From: Pseudomonas sp. 8O
GTDB taxonomy: Bacteria; Pseudomonadota; Gammaproteobacteria; Pseudomonadales; Pseudomonadaceae
NCBI RefSeq assembly: GCF_902506495.1
Contig: NZ_LR733264.1
Coordinates: forward strand, 744,001 to 808,000
Direction: 5' to 3'
DNA: 64,000 nucleotides
The notes under the pieces are model-generated. The model saw only the letters and a list, made by a program, of their open reading frames with translations. It ran no database searches and had not been told where the DNA came from. Shown piece by piece: positions 16,353 to 25,151 of the stretch (the first letter of the stretch is position 1; each line of letters opens with the position of its first letter). A program made the position numbers and the translations under genes.

Positions 16353-17744
16353 TCAGTAAGTCAGGGTTATGCCCAGCGTCAGTTGATAGTCATCACCGAT
16401 TTCCAGCGCACTGCCGGCCTTGAAGTAGCTCAGGCTGGCCAGGGTGTTGAGCTGTACCCGCTTGCCGTCGTAGGCCAGCGGGAACATGCGCCAGTAGTGG
16501 TTGATGTCCAGCACCTGGCCCAGATGGGACGAGCCGGTATCGCGCACCACGCCTTCGGTGGTGGTGCGCAGGGGCAGCTGCGCCGAACGGTTGCGCAGAT
16601 GCAGATCGCTGATGCGCAGATCCAGCGCAGTGCGGTCGGTGGGCTGGGTTTCCAGCACGATGCCGTAGAAGGCCAGGTTGCTCAGGTTGACGCTGACCAG
16701 GTTGCTGACCAGGCGACTGCTGTAGCTCAGCGGATCGTTGCGCCGGTCGGACTGGATGCGGTTGAGGGTGAAACCGTCGCTGCCGCTGTCGTCCGGGCGA
16801 TCGGTGATACCACCACTGATGCCCACGCGCGGTGTCCATGGCAGCGTTTCGAAGCGCTTGCCGACATCCGCTACCACGGCCCAGCCGGTCTTGTCGCCGC
16901 TGTCGCGCAGGCCATTGTTCTGCGTGGTTTCCTGCCTGCCGTCGAGTGCCGCGACTTCCAGGTGGTAGTCGCTGACCAGCGAGGTCAGGTGGCGGGTGTC
17001 ACCATGCAGGAATACGCCGTAACGCAGGCCGTCGAAGTCCTGGCGATCATCGGGCGAGCTGCCCGAGTAGTCGTCCTCGTGCAGCAGGCGCGCGCCGATC
17101 CAGTGATCGGCATGCCAGCGCCAGGCGTACTCGGCCATCAGGTAGCGAATTTTCTTGTCGCGCGGGTCGAGGCGGTTGTCGTCGGAGTTGTAGTAGTAGA
17201 ACTTCTCGGCGATGGCGACGAAGCCTTTGCCGAAGCTGTCGTTGTAGTCCAGGCGCAGGGCTTCGATGCTGTCGTCCCACCAGATGCCGAAACGATCACT
17301 GAAGCGCTGGCGACCGAAAGTCGCGGAGAAGCGCGGGTCGTCGCCCAGCAGGTTGCGGCGTACATAGAACTCGCGGGCTTCGCTGTAGGCATGGCGCCGG
17401 CTCGACAGGTTCTCGTCGTTGCCCTCGTCGCTTTGCAGGGCATTCGGATCGGTGTCGTAGTTGAGCCACAGGCGGCCGAAGGCTTCCCACTTGGCCCAGC
17501 GTTGTTCGGGGGAGTACCAGCGATAGGACGGTTCGTAGCGCAGGCTGAAGAAGCTGCGACGGTCTTCGCCCAGGCGCGTTTCGTCCGGCCCGTAGCCGGT
17601 ACGCAGGAACAGCTTGTGCGTCAGCAGCGAGGTGACCGGTTCCAGCTCGGGCGAGGCGATGCTGGTTTCGTCTGCGTGCAGCAGACCGAGCGGCAGGCAG
17701 GCGAGCAGCAGGGCTGCGCGGCCAAGGGTATTGGGAGCGCTCAC
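16353..17744 (-). CDS. algE: Outer-membrane alginate export porin AlgE
   Basis: A 463-residue beta-barrel porin that lets the polyanionic polymer cross the outer membrane. The signal peptide ends LHA, followed by aromatic-bounded amphipathic strands throughout (FSLRYEPSYRWYS, FGRLWLNYDTD) and a terminal YQLTLGITLTY strand with a C-terminal aromatic. Arg-rich strands (ATFGRQRFSDRFG) are consistent with the positively charged AlgE pore. It overlaps the algK stop by four bases (ATGA), indicating translational coupling. Confidence 0.92.
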   Translation of the reverse strand: MSAPNTLGRAALLLACLPLGLLHADETSIASPELEPVTSLLTHKLFLRTGYGPDETRLGEDRRSFFSLRYEPSYRWYSPEQRWAKWEAFGRLWLNYDTDPNALQSDEGNDENLSSRRHAYSEAREFYVRRNLLGDDPRFSATFGRQRFSDRFGIWWDDSIEALRLDYNDSFGKGFVAIAEKFYYYNSDDNRLDPRDKKIRYLMAEYAWRWHADHWIGARLLHEDDYSGSSPDDRQDFDGLRYGVFLHGDTRHLTSLVSDYHLEVAALDGRQETTQNNGLRDSGDKTGWAVVADVGKRFETLPWTPRVGISGGITDRPDDSGSDGFTLNRIQSDRRNDPLSYSSRLVSNLVSVNLSNLAFYGIVLETQPTDRTALDLRISDLHLRNRSAQLPLRTTTEGVVRDTGSSHLGQVLDINHYWRMFPLAYDGKRVQLNTLASLSYFKAGSALEIGDDYQLTLGITLTY

Positions 17745-19216
17745 AGTATGGATTCCTCGATAAGACGGTTGCCTTCGGCGGCGGCTATATCGCGCTGTTC
17801 AGGCGTGAGCCGGGTGCTGAGCGAGTGCATCAGATCGGTGGCGCGCTGGTCGCCCAGCTCGTGGGCGGCATAGGCGAAGCTGTAGGCCTTGCCGTTATCG
17901 CGGCAGATGGCGCGGCCGTAGGTATAGAGGCGAGCGATGCGCAGCAGGGCGTTCACCGAACCCTGGCGGGCTTCTGCCATGTACAGCGCCAGGGCGCGAT
18001 CCTGATCGGGCTCGTCCAGCCCGCCCTGGCTGTACAGGTCGCCTTCGAGCAGCTGTGCTTCGGGGTACTGCTCGGCCTGCAGCTCGGTGATCAGGCGTTG
18101 GCTCAACTGCGGATCGAGGGTGCGCCACAGCACCATGTGCAGGCTGGCGCGCAGTGCCTTGATGCGCTGCGGGGTGATCGGGTTTTCCCGTTCGGCCATG
18201 CTCAGGGTCAGGCTCTCGCCCTGGCGTTGTTCCAGGCGCTGGATCAGGGCCAGCACCGGCTCCGGGCCGTAGCGGTCCGGTGCGGTCATGAGGAAGCTGG
18301 CTTTGCTCAGCATGGCCGGACCGAAATCACGCTCGATGGCGTTGTCCAGCCACTGCAGCACTTCGCGGTCGAGCTGTTCGACCAGGCTGGCATGGGCCTT
18401 CGCCTTGAGCTCGCGGGCCTGTTTTTCTTCGTCGTTCTGCGCGCGGGTGGTCGGGCGGTTGTTGTTGTAGGTGCTGATCTCGATGTTGCGGATGTTCGCT
18501 ACCTGCTGGGCAATGCGGTGCACCAGGTCGACGGGCAGGGCGTTCATGCGCGGCACCAGGCGTTCGGCGAAGGCGCGAAACAGCACGTTGCGCTGCTCAC
18601 CAAGAAACTCGTAATAGCGCTGCACGGCGCGCGGGTCGCTTTCCACGGCCAGCTGGAACCACTTCTCGGCTTCGCTTCTTTCACCGTAGCGGGCTGCCGC
18701 CACCGCTCGGTACAGCGGCGCGTGGCAGTAGATCAGGCAGGCGCGGTCATAGAGCTCGATCAGGCGGGTAACCTCGTCCTGCTTGAACAGCTCGGGGTAG
18801 ACCAGGAACACCTCCAGGCGCGTGTCGACGGCGATGAAGTCTCGCCCAGCGGTAAAGCGGCTGAGGGCCTGACGCATGTACGCGCGATTGGCTTCGCGCC
18901 AGCGCGGCTTGTTGTCCACCAGCCGGGCGAGGGGGATCAGCGCGCCGATGTCACCGCGGCCATCGGCAAAGGCCTGCTTGAACAGGTCGATGGCCTGCGT
19001 GGTATTCGCCGGGCTGCGGCCGGCCAGCACTTCGCCGAGCAGGCGCGTTGCGCCCAGGTCGCCACGCGCGGACAGATGGCGCAGGTCTTCTTCGACCTGT
19101 GCCTGGCCGTCCTGAAACAGCGCATAACGGACCTGTTCGAGGCTGCGCGCCGCATGCGCCGAGCTGGCGAGAGCCAGCATCAGGGCAGTTGTGCAAAGAA
19201 GGTATCTGACCGGCAT
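17741..19216 (-). CDS. algK: Alginate secretion TPR scaffold AlgK, without a lipobox
   Basis: A 491-residue TPR/Sel1-like repeat protein that helps localise AlgE and links the periplasmic complex to the outer membrane. The start at 19216 has GAGGT seven bases upstream and follows alg44 by seven bases. The N-terminus (MPVRYLLCTTALMLALASSAHA) looks like an ordinary type I signal peptide. The only Cys is at position 8, and no lipobox Cys follows the hydrophobic core, although P. aeruginosa AlgK is a lipoprotein. Repeats such as ATRLLGEVLAG and ALLRIARLYTYGRAI give the Sel1 pattern. It overlaps algE by four bases. Confidence 0.88.
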   Translation of the reverse strand: MPVRYLLCTTALMLALASSAHAARSLEQVRYALFQDGQAQVEEDLRHLSARGDLGATRLLGEVLAGRSPANTTQAIDLFKQAFADGRGDIGALIPLARLVDNKPRWREANRAYMRQALSRFTAGRDFIAVDTRLEVFLVYPELFKQDEVTRLIELYDRACLIYCHAPLYRAVAAARYGERSEAEKWFQLAVESDPRAVQRYYEFLGEQRNVLFRAFAERLVPRMNALPVDLVHRIAQQVANIRNIEISTYNNNRPTTRAQNDEEKQARELKAKAHASLVEQLDREVLQWLDNAIERDFGPAMLSKASFLMTAPDRYGPEPVLALIQRLEQRQGESLTLSMAERENPITPQRIKALRASLHMVLWRTLDPQLSQRLITELQAEQYPEAQLLEGDLYSQGGLDEPDQDRALALYMAEARQGSVNALLRIARLYTYGRAICRDNGKAYSFAYAAHELGDQRATDLMHSLSTRLTPEQRDIAAAEGNRLIEESIL

Positions 19217-19223
19217 GGCGACC

Positions 19224-20369
19224 TCAGAACGTCCAGCGCAGGGGCAGGCCGAGCTTGAAGTCGACGGCCGTCGGCAATTGATAGGCGCTGCGCGGCAACG
19301 CCTGATCAGGCTTGATGGTCAGCTCGACCATCTGCCGTTGGTCGTCGACGCGGCTGGCGATGATTTCGCCGCTGTAGAGGGCGTCGCTACCCAGCACACG
19401 CATCTCGACCGCCCGCACGCGCTCGATCTTGTCCATGCGATCGAACGGCACGCTGGCCTTGACGTTCAGCGGCTGGTCCTGCGGCAGCAGATGCACCAGT
19501 TGCTCCTGCTTGTAGGCAAAGCCGTCCATGCGCGGGCGGGGGAAGTACAGGCTGCAGTCGCAGGGGCTGGCGATCACCGTCTCGACGGTCACGCGGCCGA
19601 GCAGGGCGGCTGCATCCTGATCGGAAAGGCTGGCCAGGGCGGCGATGTCCGTCGGGCTGGTCAGGCTGCTGGCCAGTTGCGTGGACACGCTGGCCAGCGG
19701 CTGGCCGGTGCTCACGCTGGTCTGCTCGGGGCCGATCAGGTACTTGAGGTTGCCGTTCTCCGGCATGCTCACCACGTAGGCATTGGCGCTGACCACCGCC
19801 TGTGCGGCCGGCATCTGGAAGAACAGCAGGTAGCTCTTGTAGAGGATCAGGCTCAGTGCCGCCAGGCCTGCGCCGAGAAACAGCATCGAACCCAGCGCCG
19901 CCTTCAGGCGTTCCGTGGGCGTGCGCGAGCTGGCCTGTTTGGTCTTGCGCTCCTTGATGTAGTTCTCGCGCTGCATCACGTTGAACAGGCCGTTGATGTC
20001 GGCGATGTCGCCGGACATGTAGGCCGAGATGATGTAGCGCAGGATGTCGCGCTTCTGCCGATCCAGTTCGACGAACTCGGCGCCCACTTCATGGCCGCGC
20101 TGGGAGACGATCTTCAGCTTGGTGTCGATGTTCAGGTCGATATTGTTCAGCTTCAGCTTGATCGAGCCCTGGAACAGGCTGCCGAGCTTCAGCGGCTGCT
20201 CGTGGGACAGACCGATGCCGCCCAGGGAGATGTCCAGGATCTCGCATTCCACGCCGTTCAGGCCGTGACCTTGCAGGCTGATGCGGGCGGGAATCTTGGC
20301 GCGGACGAACTGGCGCTCATCGATCGCTTCGTGAACAACATTTGCAGGTAAGACAGTGGTGCTACTCAT
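19224..20369 (-). CDS. alg44: Alginate polymerase co-subunit Alg44 with c-di-GMP-binding PilZ domain
   Basis: A 381-residue inner-membrane protein. The N-terminal PilZ domain has Arg19-xxx-Arg23 (RQFVR) and Asp46-x-Ser48-xx-Gly51 (DISLGG), the complete c-di-GMP-binding set, so polymerisation should be c-di-GMP dependent. One membrane segment (LFLGAGLAALSLILYKSYLLFF) leads to a periplasmic HlyD-like part with the SPCDCSLYFP segment. The start at 20369 is chosen because upstream in-frame sequence overlaps alg8 and lacks homology. It follows alg8 by 17 bases. Confidence 0.92.
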   Translation of the reverse strand: MSSTTVLPANVVHEAIDERQFVRAKIPARISLQGHGLNGVECEILDISLGGIGLSHEQPLKLGSLFQGSIKLKLNNIDLNIDTKLKIVSQRGHEVGAEFVELDRQKRDILRYIISAYMSGDIADINGLFNVMQRENYIKERKTKQASSRTPTERLKAALGSMLFLGAGLAALSLILYKSYLLFFQMPAAQAVVSANAYVVSMPENGNLKYLIGPEQTSVSTGQPLASVSTQLASSLTSPTDIAALASLSDQDAAALLGRVTVETVIASPCDCSLYFPRPRMDGFAYKQEQLVHLLPQDQPLNVKASVPFDRMDKIERVRAVEMRVLGSDALYSGEIIASRVDDQRQMVELTIKPDQALPRSAYQLPTAVDFKLGLPLRWTF

Positions 20370-20386
20370 AGCATTCGCGCCTTTAC

Positions 20387-21907
20387 TTAAGGTTGCGTGA
20401 GTTCTAGCAGGACCGAAATGACCCCGAAGAAGATGGCAATGGAGGACAACAACATCGTCTTCGACGTCCATCGATTAAGGGCCGCATCGAAACTGACGCT
20501 GCCATTGCTGAGCGTGGTCTTTTGCCGGGTCCAGCTCTGCTGGTCCATGTGGAACATGGTGTAAACCTTCATCACCGAGCCGACGATCTGGTTGTAATAC
20601 AGAACGAAGGGGTACATCGGATGCACCGGGTGCTTGGTGAAGAAGAACAACAGCGTTACCAGGGTGCGCGACAACAGCACCCAGAACAGGTACAGCAACA
20701 GGTACTGGATGCCGAACAGCAGGCCGGCCACCACCGAGGCGCTCAGACCCATCAGGCAGGTCCACATGGACACGCGCTGGTCGTACAGCACGTACATGGT
20801 GAACAGGCCCAGGCGGTCGAGGCCCAGCAGTCGGGTGGCGCGGAAGTTCTGCCGCAGCGAGTTGCCGTACCAGCGGTACATCAGTTGCCGGGTCGCGCGC
20901 AGGAAGCTGTTGTCGGGTGGATGCTCCACCGTCAGGGTGTGGCTGTCGGGCACGTAGAAGGTGTCCCAGCCGGCGCGCATCAGGCTGAACCAGGAGGACT
21001 TGTCGTCGCCAGTGAGGAACTGGAAGCGCCCCAGTCGCCAGTGATCGAGGAAGTCGGCTTCCACGTCCTTGATGAATTCCGGGTTGGTCATCACGCTGGC
21101 GCGGAAGAACGACAGGCGCCCGGTCATGGTCAGCACGCGTTTGCTCAGTGCCATCGAGCACATGTTGATGTGCCGCTGGACGAAGCGCATGGTGTGCCAT
21201 TCCTGCATCAGCCGGCTGCCTTCCACCTCGCAGAACTCGTTGGTGGTGATGCCGCCGACGCTGGGCAGATAGGCGAACATGCTGACGGCGCGCTCGACGC
21301 AGCCGGGCAGCATCATGGTGTCGCCATCGACCACACCGACCACGGCGTTCTCCAGCGGCATCTGCCGGGACAGCGCACGAAAGGCATGCGCCAGGCCGTC
21401 GCGTTTGCCGGTGCCGCGGGCGCGTATGATGATCAGCTTGATGTCGTCGCGGTCGCGGACTTCCTGACGCATGATGTCCTTGATGAAGTTCTCGTCGCCT
21501 TTCTCCACGATCGAGGCGATGACGGTGCAGGGCACTGGCATCCGTTGCACTTCCTGAAACACCGACTGGTAAACCTTGAAGGTGGTGTGGGTCGGGATGC
21601 GGAAGCTGGTCACCACCATGAACATGTGTTCGGGCAGTGCCGCGGCCCCCATGCGTTCGACGGCCTTGCGCATCCGTGGGAAACGCCAGTGCAGGAAGTA
21701 CATGCCGCGCAGGTAGTGAGTGGCGGCGTTGCCGTAACGCCACATGCCCAGTGCGCCGATCAGAAAAATGAATTTCTGATGCGACGGGTCGAGGTAGCTC
21801 GGGTCGACCATTTCCGAGGCAAGTGCGAGCAAGGCGATCAGGCATAGCCAACCGCACAGCTTGCCGAAACCGGATGAGGTGTCGACCCCATTGAATAACC
21901 TAGGCAT
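20387..21907 (-). CDS. alg8: Alginate polymerase glycosyltransferase Alg8
   Basis: A 506-residue GT2 processive glycosyltransferase in the inner membrane that polymerises GDP-mannuronate. Hydrophobic N-terminal segments are followed by a cytoplasmic GT-A domain with VVDGDTMMLPGC (DxD-like) and the RQLMYRWYGNSLRQN segment (QxxRW-like). The C-terminal part has membrane segments (LLFGIQYLLLYLFWVLL) and a final anchor. It lies between algA and alg44; in the classical operon it directly follows algD. Confidence 0.93.
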   Translation of the reverse strand: MPRLFNGVDTSSGFGKLCGWLCLIALLALASEMVDPSYLDPSHQKFIFLIGALGMWRYGNAATHYLRGMYFLHWRFPRMRKAVERMGAAALPEHMFMVVTSFRIPTHTTFKVYQSVFQEVQRMPVPCTVIASIVEKGDENFIKDIMRQEVRDRDDIKLIIIRARGTGKRDGLAHAFRALSRQMPLENAVVGVVDGDTMMLPGCVERAVSMFAYLPSVGGITTNEFCEVEGSRLMQEWHTMRFVQRHINMCSMALSKRVLTMTGRLSFFRASVMTNPEFIKDVEADFLDHWRLGRFQFLTGDDKSSWFSLMRAGWDTFYVPDSHTLTVEHPPDNSFLRATRQLMYRWYGNSLRQNFRATRLLGLDRLGLFTMYVLYDQRVSMWTCLMGLSASVVAGLLFGIQYLLLYLFWVLLSRTLVTLLFFFTKHPVHPMYPFVLYYNQIVGSVMKVYTMFHMDQQSWTRQKTTLSNGSVSFDAALNRWTSKTMLLSSIAIFFGVISVLLELTQP

Positions 21908-21968
21908 GTGACGTGCTTCCTCCAGTGAAGCCGTGTACGAGCGTCAGCCGCTGTGACGCCGAAAGTCG

Positions 21969-23393
21969 CTAGCTGATCGTGGCGTCGGTGCGGCCGTAGA
22001 CATCCTCGAAGCGCTCGATGTCGTCCTCGCCCAAGTAGCTGCCGGACTGGACCTCGATGATCTCCAGGGGAATCTTGCCGGGGTTGGCCAGGCGGTGAAC
22101 GGCGGCGATGGGGATGTAGGTCGACTGGTTCTCCCAGAGCAGGAAGGTCTTGTCGTCACAGGTCACCCGCGCGGTGCCCGAGACCACGATCCAGTGCTCG
22201 GCACGGTGGTGGTGCTTTTGCAGCGACAGGCTGGCGCCTGGTTTGACCACGATGCGTTTGACCTGAAAGCGGTTGCCACTGTCGATGGAGTCGTAGCTGC
22301 CCCACGGGCGATAGACCTGGCAATGGTTCTGCGCCTCGGCGCGCCCGTCGCAGGTGAGGGTATTGACCAGTTGCTTGACGTCCTGCACGCGATCCTTGTG
22401 GGCGACCATCACGGCGTCCTTGGTCTCCACCACCACCACATCCTTAAGGCCGACCAGGGTCACCAGCTTGCTCTGGCTGTGAGCCAGGCAGTCCTGGCTG
22501 TCATGGATCACCACGTCACCAGAGCGGCTGTTGCCCTGGTCGTCCTTGTCCTGGACGTCCCACAGTGCGGACCAGGAACCGACATCGTTCCAGCCTGCCG
22601 CGAGCGGTACCACGCAGGCGCGATCGGTCTTTTCCATCACCGCGTAGTCGATGGAGTTGTCCGGGCAACACTCGAAGGCGCTGGGGTCGATACGGATGAA
22701 CTGCAGGTCGCTCTTGCTGCGGCTGAGCGCCAGCTGGCAGGTGTCGTAGATGTCCTGATCGTGGCGTTGCAGCTCTTCCAGGTAGCGGCTGCAGCGGAAC
22801 AGGAACATGCCGCTGTTCCAGACGTAGTCACCCTGCGCCACGAATTCGCTGGCGGTGGCCAGATCGGGTTTCTCGACGAACTGCTCGACTGACAGAACAC
22901 CACCTGGCAGCCCGGATCGCTCGCCGGTCCTGATATAGCCGTAACCGGTTTCAGGGCGCTGGGCGGGGATGCCGAACAGCACCATCTCGCCCTGTTCGGC
23001 AGCCTTGCGAGCCACGCCGAGTGCGCTGTGGAATACCGGCAAGTCTTCGATCACGTGATCGGCCGGCAGAACCAGGAGCAGCTCGTCGCGGCCGGCGGCG
23101 AGCAAGTGCATGGCGGCGATGGCCACGGCCGGCGCGGTGTTGCGGCCGAACGGTTCCAGCAGAATCGTCTGCGCCTCGTTGCCGATAGCGGCAAGTTGCT
23201 CGCTGACGATGAAACGATGTTCCTCGTTGCACACCACGATAGGCTTGTTGATGCCCTCGATTGCCAGGCGGCCGAGCGTCTGCTGAAACAGGGTTTCGCT
23301 GCCAGTGAGGGCCAGGAACTGCTTGGGATATAGCTTGCGCGAGAGAGGCCAGAGTCTGGAGCCACTGCCGCCGGACAAAATCAGAGGAATCAT
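21969..23393 (-). CDS. algA: Bifunctional mannose-6-P isomerase / GDP-mannose pyrophosphorylase AlgA
   Basis: A 474-residue type II enzyme catalysing the first and third steps to GDP-mannose. The start at 23393 (MIPLILSGGSGSRLWPLSR) has AAGGAG ten bases upstream. The pyrophosphorylase signature LSGGSGSRLWPLSRKLYPKQ, FVEKP, and the C-terminal isomerase motif QKHHHRAEHWIVVSG are intact. In P. aeruginosa and most relatives algA is the last gene of the operon; here it is second, after a 164-base gap containing a hairpin, so algA-alg8 onward could also have its own promoter. Confidence 0.95.
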   Translation of the reverse strand: MIPLILSGGSGSRLWPLSRKLYPKQFLALTGSETLFQQTLGRLAIEGINKPIVVCNEEHRFIVSEQLAAIGNEAQTILLEPFGRNTAPAVAIAAMHLLAAGRDELLLVLPADHVIEDLPVFHSALGVARKAAEQGEMVLFGIPAQRPETGYGYIRTGERSGLPGGVLSVEQFVEKPDLATASEFVAQGDYVWNSGMFLFRCSRYLEELQRHDQDIYDTCQLALSRSKSDLQFIRIDPSAFECCPDNSIDYAVMEKTDRACVVPLAAGWNDVGSWSALWDVQDKDDQGNSRSGDVVIHDSQDCLAHSQSKLVTLVGLKDVVVVETKDAVMVAHKDRVQDVKQLVNTLTCDGRAEAQNHCQVYRPWGSYDSIDSGNRFQVKRIVVKPGASLSLQKHHHRAEHWIVVSGTARVTCDDKTFLLWENQSTYIPIAAVHRLANPGKIPLEIIEVQSGSYLGEDDIERFEDVYGRTDATIS

Positions 23394-23464
23394 GCTGTCA
23401 CTCCTTGTAAACATCGATTCGGATCGTATGGGCAGTGAACTGGCGACACGCCATGACCAACCAA

Positions 23465-23485
23465 GCGGCACCTGACCGGTGCCGC
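23465..23485 (-). terminator. Hairpin in the algD-algA gap
   Basis: GCGGCACC/GGTGCCGC, an 8-bp perfect stem with a TGACC loop, 73 bases upstream of the algA start. No run of T follows on the minus strand, so it is more likely an attenuating or mRNA-processing structure than a full terminator. Confidence 0.4.
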
Positions 23486-23557
23486 CTCTGTTCTTGTTAG
23501 GCTCTGTACGAAAAGTGCCTACGCTCGGCGGCTTTTCGAAAAGGCCCTAGATTGCTG

Positions 23558-24868
23558 CTACCAGCAGATACCTTCCTTGTTGGCTTGGGTGGCATGCGCC
23601 ATGAACCCCACGAGATCGACGATCTGTTTGTCGTCGCCGACGCTGTTCATGACCTCGGCGAAGCGCTGTTCGCCGTTGCCGATGATCAGCACGTCGGACT
23701 GCGCGACCACCTCGTCGAGCTCCTTGCACAGCAGCGAGGAAACGTGGGGGATCTTCGATTCGATGTATTCCTTGTTCGCACCGAACACCCGGGCGTACTC
23801 GACGTTGCTGTCGAATATGCGCAGTTCGTAGCCTTTGCCGATCAGCATTTCAGCCAGTTCGACCAGAGGGCTTTCCCGCAGGTCGTCGGTGCCGGCCTTG
23901 AAGCTCAGGCCCAGCAGGCCGATGCGGCGCTTGTCATAGTGGGTGACGATGTCGAAGGCCTTCTTCACCTGGGCGGCGTTGCTGCGCATCAGCGAGCCGA
24001 TCAGCGGCGTTTCCACGTCCAGGCTGCCGGCGCGGTAGGAGAGGGCACGCACATCCTTGGGCAGGCACGAGCCGCCGAAGGCGAAGCCGGGCTTCATGTA
24101 GTACTTGGAGAGGTTGAGCTTGTGATCCTGGCAGACCACATCCATCACTTCGCGGCCGTCGACGCCGGCTGCCTTGGCGATGTTGCCGATCTCGTTGGCG
24201 AAGGTGACCTTGGCCGCGTGCCAGACGTTGCAGGTGTACTTGATCATCTCCGCCACTTCGATGGACTTGCGGATGATCGGGGCGTCCAGCTCGCTGTACA
24301 GCTCTTGCAGAAGATCGCCAGACTGTTCGTCCAGTTCTCCGATCACGGTCATGGCCGGGAAGTCGTAATCCTTGATCGCCGTGCTTTCACGCAGGAATTC
24401 CGGGTTGGTGGCCACGCCGAAATCGACACCGGCTTTCTTGCCGGACGCTGCTTCGATCAGGGGGATCACCACGTTCTTTACCGTGCCCGGCAGGACCGTA
24501 CTGCGTACGACCACGGTGTGGCGTTCCTGCTTGTCGCGCAGGGCGGTACCGATCTGCTTGCACACCGATTCCATGTAGCCGAGATCGAGGTCGCCATTGC
24601 GCTTGCTCGGCGTGCCCACGGCAATGAAGGACAGTTCGCTGGCCAGCACTGCGGCACCCACATCGGTGGTGCCACGCAGCAGGCCGGAGTTGACGCCAGC
24701 TTCGAGCAGTTCGGCGAGGCCGGGTTCGACAATGGGGGACTTGCCTTGATTGATCAGGTCGATCTTGGTTTGCGAGACGTCGACGCCGATGACCTCATGG
24801 CCGCGAGCCGACAAGCAACCGGCGCATACGGCGCCTACATAACCCAATCCAAAGATGCTGATTCTCAT
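23558..24868 (-). CDS. algD: GDP-mannose 6-dehydrogenase AlgD
   Basis: A 436-residue enzyme that oxidises GDP-mannose to GDP-mannuronate, the committing step of alginate synthesis. The start at 24868 (MRISIFGLGYVGAVCAG) gives exactly the length of P. aeruginosa AlgD and has AGGGA upstream; the ATG at 24883 is rejected. The NAD-binding GLGYVG and catalytic Cys268 (FGGSCLPKD) are present. It is the first gene of the operon; over 700 bases of non-coding, mostly AT-rich DNA lie upstream, as expected for a highly regulated promoter. Confidence 0.96.
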   Translation of the reverse strand: MRISIFGLGYVGAVCAGCLSARGHEVIGVDVSQTKIDLINQGKSPIVEPGLAELLEAGVNSGLLRGTTDVGAAVLASELSFIAVGTPSKRNGDLDLGYMESVCKQIGTALRDKQERHTVVVRSTVLPGTVKNVVIPLIEAASGKKAGVDFGVATNPEFLRESTAIKDYDFPAMTVIGELDEQSGDLLQELYSELDAPIIRKSIEVAEMIKYTCNVWHAAKVTFANEIGNIAKAAGVDGREVMDVVCQDHKLNLSKYYMKPGFAFGGSCLPKDVRALSYRAGSLDVETPLIGSLMRSNAAQVKKAFDIVTHYDKRRIGLLGLSFKAGTDDLRESPLVELAEMLIGKGYELRIFDSNVEYARVFGANKEYIESKIPHVSSLLCKELDEVVAQSDVLIIGNGEQRFAEVMNSVGDDKQIVDLVGFMAHATQANKEGICW

Positions 24869-24914
24869 AGGTCCCTCTCTCATATAAATGAGTTAGCCGG
24901 TTTGAATTGGCCAA

Positions 24915-24922
24915 CATCCGTG
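24915..24922 (-). promoter_or_regulatory. RsmA/CsrA-type binding motif in algD leader
   Basis: The minus strand reads ACACGGATGT, matching the CANGGAYG consensus, 47 bases before the algD start. A second GGA lies in the ribosome-binding site (GAGGGACC). Two GGA sites, one over the Shine-Dalgarno sequence, is a common layout for repression by RsmA/RsmE. Confidence 0.4.
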
Positions 24923-25108
24923 TTCATTAAGTACGCCACTAAGATTGCGTAATGGTGACTGCAATCGAATAGGGGTGCTCGAATTGGCGCGGATACTAAG
25001 TTGGCTGTTTTGGCATTTCAAGCAAAACCTGAACCAAAAGTTTTGAATTGTTTTTTATTGTCAGGATTTAATTTTTTTATCAATAAAAACAAATACTTAT
25101 ATTTGCTG

Positions 25109-25128
25109 TTTTTTGGGCGCCAAAAAAT
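25109..25128. repeat. GGCGCC-centred palindrome 1 upstream of algD
   Basis: Six T, one extra G, the core GGCGCC (25116-25121) and six A. It is nearly symmetrical and shares its core and A/T flanks with the perfect palindrome 40 bases away, so the pair may bind one dimeric regulator. Confidence 0.5.
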
Positions 25129-25151
25129 AGTTGCAGCTTTTTAGTGTGTTA

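Noticed and set aside
15004..17873. Long plus-strand frames opposite algI and algE
   Set aside because: Antisense shadows of well-supported membrane and porin genes; no start signals.
24978..25003. A second AlgU-like promoter (CAACTT with TCGAG) nearer to algD
   Set aside because: The spacer is only 15 bases and the -10 is poor; the candidate near 25225 fits the known leader length better.
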